Notes: generated by a model from the letters alone, not told the origin. Positions 17,378-27,972 are shown, numbered from the stretch's first letter. The stretch: 64,000 nucleotides of DNA from Hymenobacter citatus (GCF_014333615.1 NZ_JACSCY010000003.1:124001-188000); one strand, 5' to 3'. Translations and numbers: made by a program.

Positions 17378-18258
17378 ATCGCCCAGTATACCGCCAGGAA
17401 ATACACAATCATCACCCCATCTGTGAGTAAGGCGAAGTAATAATCAGGGCGGGTTTCGTCGGCGTACCAGATGACGACGGCGGCCAGGGCGGCAGGAAGC
17501 AACAGCAGCAGCCCTTGGCGAATGTTAAGGTTGTGCGGCAGCAGCACGCACGATATCAGCAACGCCCCCAAAGCCACCCACTTGGTGGCGCGCACGCCAA
17601 ATACGCCCGGAAAGGTGTAAGTACCCGTCAGGCGGTCTTTGGTGTAGTCGCGGATATCGAATACAAAGGCCAGCGCCAGAATCAGAAAGAAGCGACGGGC
17701 GAAGAGCAGTTGCAATTCGGGAGTGCTTAGGGGCACGCCCAGGTACAGTGCCGGCACCCACACCGTAACGGCGGCCCACACGTAGGCAATCAAGAATACC
17801 TTCAGCAGAGGTAAGTCGCGCAGAGCACGCCACCGCCCCCGCACCCGCACCAAGGGTAGGGAATACAGTACCGAAATCAAGGCCAGATGGCTCAGAAAGC
17901 CACTCAGGTGCAACCAGCCGTCGTACCAAAACAGGGCGCCGGCCCCTGCCAACGACACCAACGCCAGCCCAAATAGCTCGCGCCGATGTTGGCGCATCCA
18001 CAGCTTGCGTTCCGAGAGCACCAGCTTCTGGCTGTATTTGTAAGGCAGTACGCTGTCGAGATTATATAGAAAGAGGGTGGCCGCGAAAATCAGCCCCGCC
18101 AACCGGGGTGGAATGTGCACCCGCCAAAACAGAAACGACGCCCACGTAAGCGCCACAGCTGCCAACGCTAGCCACGTACTGCTATAGAGCAGCGCATTGG
18201 TAGCGCGCTTCAGCATGGCAGGCCAGGTAGGCGCGTGGGTAGTGGAAGATTCGCGCAT
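17374..18258 (-). CDS. UbiA-family membrane prenyltransferase-like protein
   Basis: The 294-residue product has about eight to nine membrane segments. It carries two Asp-containing loops reminiscent of UbiA enzymes: FLYNLDSVLPYK (about 75) and FDIRDYTKDRLTGTYTFPGVFG (about 190). The first lacks the full NDxxD pattern, so the substrate could differ from quinone precursors. The start MRESSTTHAPTWPAMLKR at 18258 was chosen over an upstream open extension; an internal Met (MLKRATNALL) is also possible. Its TGA stop lies in the repeat element. Function uncertain, family moderately sure. Confidence 0.72.
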   Translation of the reverse strand: MRESSTTHAPTWPAMLKRATNALLYSSTWLALAAVALTWASFLFWRVHIPPRLAGLIFAATLFLYNLDSVLPYKYSQKLVLSERKLWMRQHRRELFGLALVSLAGAGALFWYDGWLHLSGFLSHLALISVLYSLPLVRVRGRWRALRDLPLLKVFLIAYVWAAVTVWVPALYLGVPLSTPELQLLFARRFFLILALAFVFDIRDYTKDRLTGTYTFPGVFGVRATKWVALGALLISCVLLPHNLNIRQGLLLLLPAALAAVVIWYADETRPDYYFALLTDGVMIVYFLAVYWAM

Positions 18259-18334
18259 GCGGAGAAAACGTGGAGCTAACGGCAAGATACACCGCCTCGG
18301 CAGTGAGCAAGGTAGGGCCGTTGCGTATAACAAG

Positions 18335-18361
18335 AAACCCACCGGCGGGCCGGTGGGTTTT
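18335..18361 (-). terminator. Terminator downstream of ppa
   Basis: AAACCCACCGGC pairs with GCCGGTGGGTTT across a 2-base loop, giving a very stable stem 26 bp after the ppa stop. T-residues flank both ends, more on the plus strand, so the hairpin may work in both directions. Confidence 0.75.
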
Positions 18362-18386
18362 GTAGTTTCAGCGTAAGCAACGAAAG

Positions 18387-18959
18387 CTACGCGTTGGGCG
18401 ACGCTTCGGCTACGGCACCTTCCTTATTGAAGGTAGTATTGTACAGCTCAATGCTTTCCTCGATGATGCGATAGGCCTGCTCGCGGCCCATGAAGCGCTC
18501 CACAGTTACGTGTTTGTGCTCCAGGGCTTTGTAGTCCTCAAAGAAGCGCTGCATTTCCAGCAGCGTGTGGGGCGGCAGGTCTTCCAGCTCGTTGAAGTGG
18601 TTCACGGAAATATCGTGAGCGGCTACGGCAATGATTTTGTCATCTTCCTCGTCGCCGTCAATCATCTGCATCACGCCAATTACTTTGGCTTCTACCACGC
18701 ACATGGGTACCAGGTCTACGGAGCACAGCACCAGGATATCCAGTGGGTCTTTGTCGTCGCAGTACGTCTGCGGAATGAAGCCGTAAGCGGCGGGGTAGTG
18801 CACGGCCGAGAACAGCACACGGTCTAGCTTCAGCAGGCCGCTATCCTTGTCCAGTTCGTATTTTGCCTTAGAACCTTTCGGAATTTCGATAATGCCGTTT
18901 ACCAGCTGCGGAGCGGTTTCGCCACGCGATACGTCGTGCCAGGGGTTAAATTTAGCCAT
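18387..18959 (-). CDS. ppa: Inorganic pyrophosphatase (family I)
   Basis: Hydrolyses pyrophosphate in the cytoplasm. The 190-residue product has the family motifs: [17 protein letters not shown] with substrate-binding Lys and Glu, [20 protein letters not shown] with the metal-binding Asp residues, and [12 protein letters not shown]. Length is slightly above the bacterial norm because of a short C-terminal tail. It stands alone with its own terminator. Confidence 0.95.
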   Translation of the reverse strand: MAKFNPWHDVSRGETAPQLVNGIIEIPKGSKAKYELDKDSGLLKLDRVLFSAVHYPAAYGFIPQTYCDDKDPLDILVLCSVDLVPMCVVEAKVIGVMQMIDGDEEDDKIIAVAAHDISVNHFNELEDLPPHTLLEMQRFFEDYKALEHKHVTVERFMGREQAYRIIEESIELYNTTFNKEGAVAEASPNA

Positions 18960-19118
18960 TGAGGGTAAAGAGTCTTGTTGTAAGAGGTTGTTCGGTAAAA
19001 GGTACGCGAGTAGTGACAGACGTTTTCACAAGCGCTACGCTTGCGCGGGACTGGCCTTCCCAAGATAGCCTTATACGGCACCAAAACGAAAACCGACCAC
19101 CACTATTTCTAAAATTCA

Positions 19119-20828
19119 CTACCAGCTAAGCACTTCCCGCAGTGGCTGACCAGTGCAGCCATCGGGCTCCTGAATGTGGAGGAAACGCGCAATGGTAGGC
19201 GCAATATCGGGTACTACGGCCGCGGCCGACGATTTGCCGCGCCGCACATGCCAGCCCCAGAAAAGCAACGGCACGTGCGTATCGTAGGCCGAGGCTGAGC
19301 CGTGGGTAGTGCCTTTGCTAGGCTTGGGGTAGGACGACGACTCCAGCCAGCCAGGCTCCAGCACCACCAGCACGTCGCCGGAGCGCTTCGGGAAATAGCC
19401 GTTTTCTAGATACATCAACATGCCACTTTCCCAGTGCGACTTCTGCACATCATCGGCCGTGATAGCGCGCGTCACACCCGCAAACTGTAGCATAATGCTG
19501 GCCACCTCGTCCTGCATCAGGCGCAGGTCTAGCTTCTTCTGGGCAATGAGGGGGCGGTTGAGGTATACTTGCTGGTTTTCGTAGGTGAGTACCCAGTTGC
19601 CGGCGCCGTGTCGGCGCACCAACTCGTGCTGTACCGAGTCGCGCATAAACCGGGGACCTACCGAGCCGGCCGGCACGCGCTTGTCAATCAGGTACTCGGG
19701 CGAGTGCGCCGCGCCGTGGTCAGCCGTCAGAAATACCAGGGTATTACCCTTGCCTAGTGTTTTATCGAGGTAAGTGAGCAGGCGGGCAATGTCCTGATCC
19801 AGCCGCAAATAAGTATCCTCAGCCTCTATCGAGTTCGGCCCAAACTGGTGCCCTACGTAGTCGGTAGACGAAAAGCTGACCGGCATGAAGTCCGTAATGC
19901 CGCGCTGCCCTAGCTGCTCGGCGCGCACGGCTTCCATGGCTAGCTCAGCCACCAGCGTGTTGCCAAAGGGGGTAGAGCGCACCACGTCTAAGTTCGTAAC
20001 GGGCACTGGCTCTCCTGCATCGCGCATTTTAGTGGCCACTGAGGCGTCGGGCAGGCCACTCAATTGGGGTAGGTTGTGCGGAAATACAGGCTTGGCTTCT
20101 CCTCTAAAAGCGCCTTCCCACGGCACGTCGTCCGGCGTGCTTTCGGTATACTGCTCAATGGGTAGGAGCGTCTGCCACGGTTTGCTCAGGTATTGTGCCG
20201 GCAACTTGCGGTCATTAAAAGCCTTTACCCACTCGGGTAGGCTATTCTGATAGAAGGTGCTGGAAATAAAACTTCCAGTCTTACCATCGTACCAATACGC
20301 CGCGTTGGCCGTGTGCCCACCGGGTAGTACAGAGCCGCGGTCTTTGATACACACGGCAATGGTTTTGTTGTGAAAGTTGGTCGCCAGCCGTAGCTCGTCG
20401 GTAATGGTCGTCGTCAGCATGTGGCGCGGCGACTGTTGCCCTACGGTACCTGTGCTACCCACTGCCTGCACAGTGTTATCTTCGGTTACGTAGGTATTCT
20501 TGCCAGCCTCGCGCTCGTACCAATCATTACCAACAATACCGTGCACAGAGGGCGTAGTGCCCGTGTAGATGCTAGCATGGCCTGGCCCAGTGTAGGTGGG
20601 CACATAGTTATAGTGCGTGTTTTCGTAGCTGAAGCCTTCGCCTAGCAAGCGCCGGAATCCGTCTTTACCGTACTTATCCCAATAGCGGTAGAGGTAGTCG
20701 TAGCGCATCTGGTCTACCACAATGCCCACTACCAGCTTCGGACGCTCTAGTTTTTGAGAAGATTTCTTTTGGGCTGCGGCTGGTAGCGCCAACGCGGCTG
20801 CCAGCAGCAAAGACAGACTTTTTTTCAA
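19119..20828 (-). CDS. PafA-type alkaline phosphatase family protein, exported
   Basis: Predicted periplasmic phosphomonoesterase. The mature part begins about residue 20 after LKKSLSLLLAAALALPAAAQ. Motifs of the Thr-nucleophile PafA group are present: VGIVVDQMRYDYL with a metal Asp, NYVPTYTGPGHASIYTGTTP with the nucleophilic Thr, HGIVGNDWY, and VFLTADHGAAHSP with metal Asp/His. No ATG precedes the signal peptide in frame; I use the TTG at 20826-20828, giving 569 residues, although a longer TTG-initiated frame exists. Substrate range cannot be read from sequence. Confidence 0.85.
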   Translation of the reverse strand: MKKSLSLLLAAALALPAAAQKKSSQKLERPKLVVGIVVDQMRYDYLYRYWDKYGKDGFRRLLGEGFSYENTHYNYVPTYTGPGHASIYTGTTPSVHGIVGNDWYEREAGKNTYVTEDNTVQAVGSTGTVGQQSPRHMLTTTITDELRLATNFHNKTIAVCIKDRGSVLPGGHTANAAYWYDGKTGSFISSTFYQNSLPEWVKAFNDRKLPAQYLSKPWQTLLPIEQYTESTPDDVPWEGAFRGEAKPVFPHNLPQLSGLPDASVATKMRDAGEPVPVTNLDVVRSTPFGNTLVAELAMEAVRAEQLGQRGITDFMPVSFSSTDYVGHQFGPNSIEAEDTYLRLDQDIARLLTYLDKTLGKGNTLVFLTADHGAAHSPEYLIDKRVPAGSVGPRFMRDSVQHELVRRHGAGNWVLTYENQQVYLNRPLIAQKKLDLRLMQDEVASIMLQFAGVTRAITADDVQKSHWESGMLMYLENGYFPKRSGDVLVVLEPGWLESSSYPKPSKGTTHGSASAYDTHVPLLFWGWHVRRGKSSAAAVVPDIAPTIARFLHIQEPDGCTGQPLREVLSW

Positions 20829-20982
20829 ATCACAAAGCAAAATGCAGGTGCCGCAGCACCACGGTTTATGCGGGTAAAGATAGACCCTGCGCCGCAAAAT
20901 GTTGCTTTGCCCAGTCAAAAGTGGACTGTTTGCGTAAGTCAATCCACATTATATTTTGGTTACCTCCTCCCTACCCGACCGT

Positions 20983-21711
20983 ATGGCTACCGCTTCCGAC
21001 TACGCACTCATCTTCGATATGGATGGCGTGCTGGTGAATAACACCGACATTCAGGCTCATGCTTTTCAGATGCTCTTCCGTGATTTGGGCCTGACAACCA
21101 ATGCGCATCAACTACTTCAACGCTTGAACGGCATGCCCGCTGGCGCCATTCTTCGGTCGGTTTTCCGGCATGCCGTACCCGAGGAAGATATAGAGCGCTA
21201 CACCAACCAGCGCGAATTTCTTTATCGCACGCTGTATTGGGACCACCGCCAAGAAGTGCGGGGTCTCACTCCGTTTTTGCAAGCGGCCCGCGCCATGGGA
21301 TTTCGTATTGCGCTCGGTACAGGCTCCGGCAACGACACTATTGGCTACATCATCGACCACCTCGACCTGCGCCGTTATTTCGACGAGGTCATCACGAAAG
21401 ACGACGTTGATCGGGGCAAACCCCACGGGGACACGTATTCTGTGGCCGCCGAGAAGATAGGCATACCTCCTGAGCGCTGTTTGGTATTTGAGGATGCCAT
21501 TATGGGCGAACAAGCTGCTTACCGAGCAGGTATGCGTTGCCTCTGCCTCAGCACCAGCATCTCCGCCGATAAATTTCAGGCACCGCTCCGGGTTATTCAG
21601 GATTTCACGGAAATTACGCCTGCTGTTACATTGGAGTTGCTAGAGCAGAATACGCCTGTGCCTACCCCAAGCAAGGAGCTAGCCAGCCGGCAGTATGCCC
21701 AAGATGCGTAA
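20983..21711 (+). CDS. HAD-superfamily phosphatase/phosphomutase (beta-phosphoglucomutase-like)
   Basis: The 242-residue product has the four HAD motifs: ALIFDMDGVLVNN (nucleophile Asp and acid/base Asp), GTGSGND, the Lys in DRGKPHGDTY and CLVFEDAIMGEQAA. The cap insert after motif I is alpha-helical and of class C1, as in beta-phosphoglucomutase and small sugar phosphatases. The ATG at 20983 is used. It is divergent from the PafA-type gene and ends at a strong shared terminator. Confidence 0.9.
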   Translation: MATASDYALIFDMDGVLVNNTDIQAHAFQMLFRDLGLTTNAHQLLQRLNGMPAGAILRSVFRHAVPEEDIERYTNQREFLYRTLYWDHRQEVRGLTPFLQAARAMGFRIALGTGSGNDTIGYIIDHLDLRRYFDEVITKDDVDRGKPHGDTYSVAAEKIGIPPERCLVFEDAIMGEQAAYRAGMRCLCLSTSISADKFQAPLRVIQDFTEITPAVTLELLEQNTPVPTPSKELASRQYAQDA

Positions 21712-21760
21712 GCTGTCGTTCCGCACTGCGTTCGGAACAACAGCCTCTTAGTGTTTAAAA

Positions 21761-21803
21761 AGAAAGAAGGCCTGTTTCCAGTATAGAAACAGGCCTTCTT
21801 TCT
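21761..21803. terminator. Bidirectional terminator between HAD gene and atpG
   Basis: Perfect 18-bp arms (AGAAAGAAGGCCTGTTTC at 21761-21778; complement 21786-21803) with a 7-base loop. A/T-rich arm ends supply T-runs on either strand, suiting the two convergent transcripts. A smaller hairpin GTTCCGCACTGCGTTCGGAAC-like lies just before it at about 21717-21738. Confidence 0.9.
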
Positions 21804-21818
21804 CCATTGCAAAGTTGC

Positions 21819-22703
21819 TTAACCAGCAGCCAGTGCCTCAGCACCACCCACGATTTCGAGAATCTCGGTGGTAATAGCCGCCTGGCGTGTCCGGTTGTAG
21901 GTCAGTTTCAACGATTTCAGCAGCTCACCAGCGTTGTCGGTGGCTTTGTCCATGGCCGTCATGCGGGCACCGTGCTCCGAAGCGTTGCTTTCCAATACGG
22001 CCTTATACAGCTGGATTTTCAACGACTGCGGAATCAGCGTCTGCACGATTTCCTCTTTCGATGGCTCGAACAGATAGTCCACGTTGGTAGTAGCCGTTTC
22101 CTCGGTAGCTTCGGCAGGTACCAGGGGTAGCAACTGCTCAGTGCGCACAATTTGTGTGGCCACGTTCCTGAACTCGTTGTACACCATCACCACTTGGTCG
22201 AAGTCGCCGTTGCGGAAACCGTCCATGGCTTGCTCGGCAGCCACCCGCACCGTGTCGAACGACAGTTGCGTGAACACGTGGCCGTAGCTGCCCAACGTGG
22301 GCAGGCGGCGACCAAAGTAATCCTGCGCCTTCCGGCCAATGGCCATCACGGTTACGTTGCCAGCAGCAGCCTGCGCGGCATACTGCTCACGCAACAACGC
22401 GTTTACACCTTTGAAGATGTTGCTGTTGAACGCGCCTGCCAAGCCACGGTCCGACGTAATGGCGATAACCAATATCCGACGCGCGTCGCGCTGCTCCGCG
22501 TATTCGCTCACCATCTCGCCGCCAGTCAGGCCCGTTAGGTTCGCCAGAATACCGTTGAGACGCTGCGCATAAGGGCGCATCCGCAAAATGTTATCCTGCG
22601 CCCGGCGCAGCTTGGCCGCAGCTACCATTTTCATGGCTTTGGTAATCTGCTGCGTGCTTTGCACCGATACGATGCGGTTGCGGACTTCTTTTAAGCTAGC
22701 CAT
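21819..22703 (-). CDS. atpG: ATP synthase F1 gamma subunit
   Basis: Central rotor stalk of F1. The 294-residue protein starts MASLKEVRNRIVSVQSTQQITKAMKMVAAAKLR, the conserved N-terminal helix, and ends with ...YNRTRQAAITTEILEIVGGA, the conserved C-terminal helix. An insert (about 200-225, TEETATTNVDYLF) is within family variation. Last gene of the cluster, followed by a terminator. Confidence 0.97.
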   Translation of the reverse strand: MASLKEVRNRIVSVQSTQQITKAMKMVAAAKLRRAQDNILRMRPYAQRLNGILANLTGLTGGEMVSEYAEQRDARRILVIAITSDRGLAGAFNSNIFKGVNALLREQYAAQAAAGNVTVMAIGRKAQDYFGRRLPTLGSYGHVFTQLSFDTVRVAAEQAMDGFRNGDFDQVVMVYNEFRNVATQIVRTEQLLPLVPAEATEETATTNVDYLFEPSKEEIVQTLIPQSLKIQLYKAVLESNASEHGARMTAMDKATDNAGELLKSLKLTYNRTRQAAITTEILEIVGGAEALAAG

Positions 22704-22716
22704 TTTGTTAAAATAA

Positions 22717-22797
22717 GTTGTCAGTTGCTAGTTGTCGGTTGTCAGTTTGGATGAGCTTTCGCTTTGTCCTGACAACTGACAACCAACAACTGACAGC
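22717..22797. repeat. Tandem-repeat hairpin between atpA and atpG
   Basis: Arms 22717-22745 and 22769-22797 are 29 bp with four mismatches. Each arm is made of repeated GTTGTCAGTTG / GTTGTCGG words. It lies in the 101-bp gap between the stop of atpA and the start of atpG, two genes that are normally tightly spaced. Confidence 0.85.
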
Positions 22798-22804
22798 TAG
22801 ATAA

Positions 22805-24388
<1,584 letters not shown>

Positions 24389-24391
24389 GAC

Positions 24392-24952
24392 TTATAGTTG
24401 GGATTGGTAGGGGTTCTTAGAAAATTCGGTCCGCAGCTTTTGCAGGCGGTAGCGCACGGAGTCATCGATGAGCTGGTCGCCTACCCGCAGCACGAAGCCG
24501 CCGATAAGGGCCGGGTCTACCTTTTCCGTTAGCTGCACCTCTTGCGAGCCGGTTTGCTGCTGCACCAGCGTATTCATGCGGGTGCGCAGTTCTGCTGTGA
24601 GCGGCGTGGCCGTGGTTACCTCGGCTACCTGCACACTCTTCAACACATTATATTGATGAATGAATTCCGGCCCAATGTATTCCAGAGCGCTTTCACGGTT
24701 TTTCTGGGTGATGATGGACAGAAACTTCATCGTCAAATCCGAGACTTTGCTTCCGAAAACAGCTTTCAGAATAGCCAGTTTCTTATCGTGGTTCACGACA
24801 GGGTTGCGGAGTAGCAGGCGCAGGTCGCGGCTTTCGTCCAGCGTTTGGCTGAACAGATCCATATCAGCCTTCACGGCCGCCAGATTGCCCTGCTCTTCTG
24901 CCAGATCCAGCAGCGACTTAGCGTATCGGGAAGCAACTCGTTGTTCAGACAT
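24392..24952 (-). CDS. atpH: ATP synthase F1 delta subunit
   Basis: Part of the peripheral stalk joining F1 to the b subunit. The 186-residue product begins SEQRVASRYAKSLLDLAEEQG, the conserved first helix, and has the C-terminal motif DPALIGGFVLRVGDQLIDDSVRYRL split over the end. Cluster position between atpF and atpA agrees. Confidence 0.96.
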   Translation of the reverse strand: MSEQRVASRYAKSLLDLAEEQGNLAAVKADMDLFSQTLDESRDLRLLLRNPVVNHDKKLAILKAVFGSKVSDLTMKFLSIITQKNRESALEYIGPEFIHQYNVLKSVQVAEVTTATPLTAELRTRMNTLVQQQTGSQEVQLTEKVDPALIGGFVLRVGDQLIDDSVRYRLQKLRTEFSKNPYQSQL

Positions 24953-24959
24953 TTTTTTT

Positions 24960-25040
24960 AGCTGATAGCTGATGGCTGATGGCTAGTAGCTCTTGTCGTG
25001 CTCGTAAAAGCCAACAGCTAACCGCCACTCGCGAACAGCT
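24960..25040. repeat. Heptamer tandem-repeat imperfect hairpin between atpF and atpH
   Basis: Left side is four or five degenerate 7-mers of form RGCTGAT (AGCTGAT AGCTGAT GGCTGAT GGCTAGT, from 24960). The right side, read on the minus strand, starts AGCTGTT and ends AGCTGTTGGCT, so the two halves can partly pair. It ends at the first base of the atpF stop codon. Confidence 0.75.
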
Positions 25041-25534
25041 TAGTTAAGCTTTACTTCTTTCAGGTAAGAATCCACCAGTTGCTGCTGGGCGGGCGCGTCG
25101 GTTAGCTCGCGGCGCAGGATGCGCTCAGCTACGTCAATCGACAACTGAGCAGCAGTGTTTTTCACCTCGGCCAACGCCATGTTCTTTTCCTGTTGGATAG
25201 CTTCGCGGGCTTGCGTAATCATGCGGTTGCCTTCCTCAGTTGCCTTATTCTTGGCTTCCTCGATGTGCTGGGCAGCAACAGCCGAGGCTTCCTTCAGAAT
25301 ACGGTCGCGCTCCAATCGGGCTTCGGCCAACAGTTTTTCGTTGCTGGCTTTCAGCTGCTGCATTTCCAGCTTGGCCTGGTCGGCCATGCGCAATGCGTTT
25401 TCAATGGAGGTTTCGCGCTCCTTCAGCGAGCTGAGGATGGGGCGCCAGGCAAACTTGGCGAGCAAGAACAGCACGATGAGGAAAATCACCGTCTGCCAGA
25501 AAATCAGGCCTAATTCGGGGGTTACGAGATTCAT
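25040..25534 (-). CDS. atpF: ATP synthase Fo b subunit
   Basis: Peripheral stalk subunit. The 164-residue product has one N-terminal membrane helix (LIFWQTVIFLIVLFLLAKFAW) and a long charged coiled coil rich in Ala, Glu and Lys. The ATG at 25532-25534 (MNLVTPELGL) is chosen; an upstream in-frame Met would add an unlikely extension. Together with atpE and atpH the order is standard. Confidence 0.96.
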   Translation of the reverse strand: MNLVTPELGLIFWQTVIFLIVLFLLAKFAWRPILSSLKERETSIENALRMADQAKLEMQQLKASNEKLLAEARLERDRILKEASAVAAQHIEEAKNKATEEGNRMITQAREAIQQEKNMALAEVKNTAAQLSIDVAERILRRELTDAPAQQQLVDSYLKEVKLN

Positions 25535-25660
25535 GGGAGGGTCGTCAGTCAGCGATACATCGTACTGCGTAAGCAAAAAACAGGTAAGCAGGTGCAGTGA
25601 GAAAGAAGCGGCATCTTACGCAACGCCGCCTTCCTATAACTCCCTACCTGAAAGCTGAAT

Positions 25661-25702
25661 CAGCCCGCTACGCCGTGCGCCGAAGCGAAGCGCAGCGGGC
25701 TG
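25661..25702. other. Short inverted repeat between atpE and atpF
   Basis: CAGCCCGCT (25661-25669) pairs with AGCGGGCTG (25694-25702); inner bases rich in CGAAGCG allow extra pairing. It lies in the 187-bp gap after atpE and may be a partial attenuator or RNA-processing hairpin that adjusts subunit ratios, since subunit c is needed in excess (inference). Confidence 0.5.
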
Positions 25703-25721
25703 CTCCATCTACTGCTCTACC

Positions 25722-25988
25722 TTATTGGGGCGACAGGTTGAGGGAAATCAGCAGGCAAACTACCACGGCGAACAGGGCCAGACCTTCAATCAGGGCGGCT
25801 ACGATCAGCATAGCAGTTTGGATTTTGCCCGAAGCCTCCGGCTGACGGCCGATGGCTTCCATTGCCTGACCACCAATACGGCCAATACCCAGACCAGCGC
25901 CCAGGGCTACCAGACCAGCACCGATACCGGCACCGAATACAGCCAGACCAACCGAATTGGCAACCTGCAACAACAAAGAGAGAAGCAT
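25722..25988 (-). CDS. atpE: ATP synthase Fo c subunit
   Basis: Ring-forming ion-translocating proteolipid. The 88-residue product has two membrane helices; helix 1 contains GAGLGIGRIGGQAMEAIGRQP across the loop, and helix 2 AMLIVAALIEGLALFAVVVC holds the essential Glu (in ALIEG). Surrounding residues do not show an obvious Na+ signature, so H+ coupling is likely. Start chosen at MLLSLLLQ. Confidence 0.97.
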   Translation of the reverse strand: MLLSLLLQVANSVGLAVFGAGIGAGLVALGAGLGIGRIGGQAMEAIGRQPEASGKIQTAMLIVAALIEGLALFAVVVCLLISLNLSPQ

Positions 25989-26042
25989 AATAAAAGAGGT
26001 TTGTGGGGAGTGTGAAAACAAAAAAAGAGGGGTGGTGAAACC

Positions 26043-27098
26043 TTAGTGAGCGGCCGTGGGAGCAATATGGTCGCCCTCCATCTGGTAGTCCGCCTCATCG
26101 TGGTGATGCTCTTCTACCGCGCCGCCAATGTACATGGCCGTGAGCAGGGTGAAGATGTAAGCTTGCAGAATGGCTACCAGCAATTCCAGAATGTTAATAA
26201 ACAGGCCAAAGGCCAACGAAGCAGGGCTGATAGCCAGGCTACGGAAGATGAAAATCAAGCTAATGAAGCTCAGCGTTACGATGTGGCCGGCCGTCATGTT
26301 GGCAAACAAACGAACCATCAGCGAGAACGGCTTCACCACAACACCAATCAGTTCCACTGGAATCATGATGATGAGCAGGGGCTTGGGTACGCCAGGAGTA
26401 GCAAAAATGTGCGCCCAGTAGTTCTTGTTGCTGCTGAACAAGGTGATGAGCAGCGTCATGGCGGCCAGTGTGAACGTCACGGCGATGTTGCCGGTGAGGT
26501 TGGCGGCGCCCGGCGTGAGGCCCAGCAAGTTGTTGAACCAGATGAAGAAGAACACCGTGAGCAGGTAGGGCATGTACTTCTCGTACTTCGGCCCAATGGA
26601 CTTCTTGGCTACCTCATCCCGAATAAAGATGATGATGGGCTCGAAGAACGACTGCAACCCGCGGGGGGCCTGGCCGTGGCGCTTCTTGAAGCCATTGCCT
26701 ACGCTGATAAAGAGAATTAGCATCAACACGCTGCTCAGCAATAGGGCGAAGGCATTCTTCGTTAGGGAGAAATCGTACACCTTGCCACCGTCTTCGGCTA
26801 CCAGGTGCTCGTGCTCCAGTTTTAGACCGTTGTAGGTTTCGCCTTCAGCCAAATGCTTCGACGAAAACACCTCTACTCCTTTGCCGGGTTGGAAGGCAAT
26901 GATGGGCAGGTAGGTGGTGAAATGGTCGTTGTCGGTGGAAAACCAGTGCCACTCGTGCGAGTCACCGATGTGGTGCAAAATCATCTCGCCTGGCTTGAAC
27001 GCTTCCGAGTCCGAAGCCTCCGTCATGGTGTCGGCGGTGTGCTGCGCGAAGACGGGAAGCGAGAGAATGCAGAAGAGAGCTATAAATAAACGCTTCAT
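26043..27098 (-). CDS. atpB: ATP synthase Fo a subunit with long N-terminal exported part
   Basis: Stator channel subunit. The 351-residue product begins with a signal-peptide-like MKRLFIALFCILSLPVFAQ and a hydrophilic stretch of about 110 residues before the first membrane helix, as known for Bacteroidota a subunits. The channel helix with the essential Arg is in VVKPFSLMVRLFANMTAGH. The C terminus is His/Glu-rich (EEHHHDEADY). First of the structural genes after two small membrane genes. Confidence 0.95.
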   Translation of the reverse strand: MKRLFIALFCILSLPVFAQHTADTMTEASDSEAFKPGEMILHHIGDSHEWHWFSTDNDHFTTYLPIIAFQPGKGVEVFSSKHLAEGETYNGLKLEHEHLVAEDGGKVYDFSLTKNAFALLLSSVLMLILFISVGNGFKKRHGQAPRGLQSFFEPIIIFIRDEVAKKSIGPKYEKYMPYLLTVFFFIWFNNLLGLTPGAANLTGNIAVTFTLAAMTLLITLFSSNKNYWAHIFATPGVPKPLLIIMIPVELIGVVVKPFSLMVRLFANMTAGHIVTLSFISLIFIFRSLAISPASLAFGLFINILELLVAILQAYIFTLLTAMYIGGAVEEHHHDEADYQMEGDHIAPTAAH

Positions 27099-27131
27099 TC
27101 AGAAAGGCTTAGTGATGGGTTCACAAAAACT

Positions 27132-27539
27132 TCATGTAATAGTTACACCCCGTTTTGAAAACGGGCGCAAGTTACTCAGAACAGTCCAGACTTCAAATCC
27201 GGCGAAGAGAAAATAGAGGATAAAAAAGGCGCCGAGGAAGGTCCAACGGGCGTCTCCTTCGCGTGCGCCGCCCCGGTAGAGGTACACAACTACTACGCCT
27301 AGCGACAACAGCAGGCGTAACACCATGGAGCCAAAATAGGCCGCCATGAAGTTATCGGGACTGATACGCACTAGCCGTAGGGTAATCCAGTACGTGATGA
27401 TGGTAATCAGGATAAAGAATCCGAAGATATAACGTGCTAAAGGGTGTACAAGGGTAGCTCCATACTGCGTGTACAGAGCATATAGTACGGCGCCGATGAG
27501 CAGGGAGAAAATCAACAGTTGGCGAAAAAACTGTAGCAT
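27132..27539 (-). CDS. Small membrane protein upstream of atpB (AtpI-like position)
   Basis: A 135-residue protein with about four membrane segments (QLLIFSLLIGAVLYALY, YIFGFFILITIITYW, MVLRLLLSLGVVVVYLY, TFLGAFFILYFLFAGFEVW). Its place between an AtpZ/AtpI-like gene and atpB is usual for an assembly or ion-supply factor of the ATP synthase. No clear motif identifies it, so the role is inferred from position. Start MLQFFRQLL at 27539. Confidence 0.65.
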   Translation of the reverse strand: MLQFFRQLLIFSLLIGAVLYALYTQYGATLVHPLARYIFGFFILITIITYWITLRLVRISPDNFMAAYFGSMVLRLLLSLGVVVVYLYRGGAREGDARWTFLGAFFILYFLFAGFEVWTVLSNLRPFSKRGVTIT

Positions 27540-27565
27540 ATATGTTTCTGTGTACGCGAAGAACG

Positions 27566-27805
27566 CTACTCGTCGTGGGTGACAGACCGAATCACTTGGT
27601 ACATGGCGCCAATCACTCCTACGAGCACAAAGGCCACGGTCCACCACGGTTTTTTGGTACCTAGATAATCATCTAGCTTTATCCCAATGAATGTGAACAC
27701 CCCAATAATACCCAGCATCTGAAAGCCTAGCCCTGAATATTTGGCCAATGCACGCAAGCGGTTGTTACTATCAAACTCTGGCTCGGAAGGGGTAGGAACG
27801 GCCAT
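27566..27805 (-). CDS. AtpZ/AtpI family protein
   Basis: A 79-residue protein with two membrane helices (LGFQMLGIIGVFTFIGIKLDDYL and WWTVAFVLVGVIGAMYQVI), the pattern of the AtpZ/AtpI family found at the head of atp operons and thought to aid c-ring assembly or Mg2+ supply. First gene of the cluster; upstream on its strand TACTTTCG (one mismatch from TAnnTTTG) is a possible -7 box near 27825. Confidence 0.85.
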   Translation of the reverse strand: MAVPTPSEPEFDSNNRLRALAKYSGLGFQMLGIIGVFTFIGIKLDDYLGTKKPWWTVAFVLVGVIGAMYQVIRSVTHDE

Positions 27806-27972
27806 AAAAGAGGCATTGGGGGTGCGAAAGTATTGATTTTCGGCGTACTACCTTTCTTCTTACGAAAACTTCCGCCAGAGCGGCGGCCGTTTGGCCCGGA
27901 AAATCCCGTAATTTTACCGGTCTGACGGCGTTGTGTAGAAAGTCCGCGCAACATGGCCGAACAAATTGGCCG

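Noticed and set aside
26046..26720. Open frame of 224 codons on the plus strand
   Set aside because: Antisense to atpB, with composition expected from the complement and no family signal.
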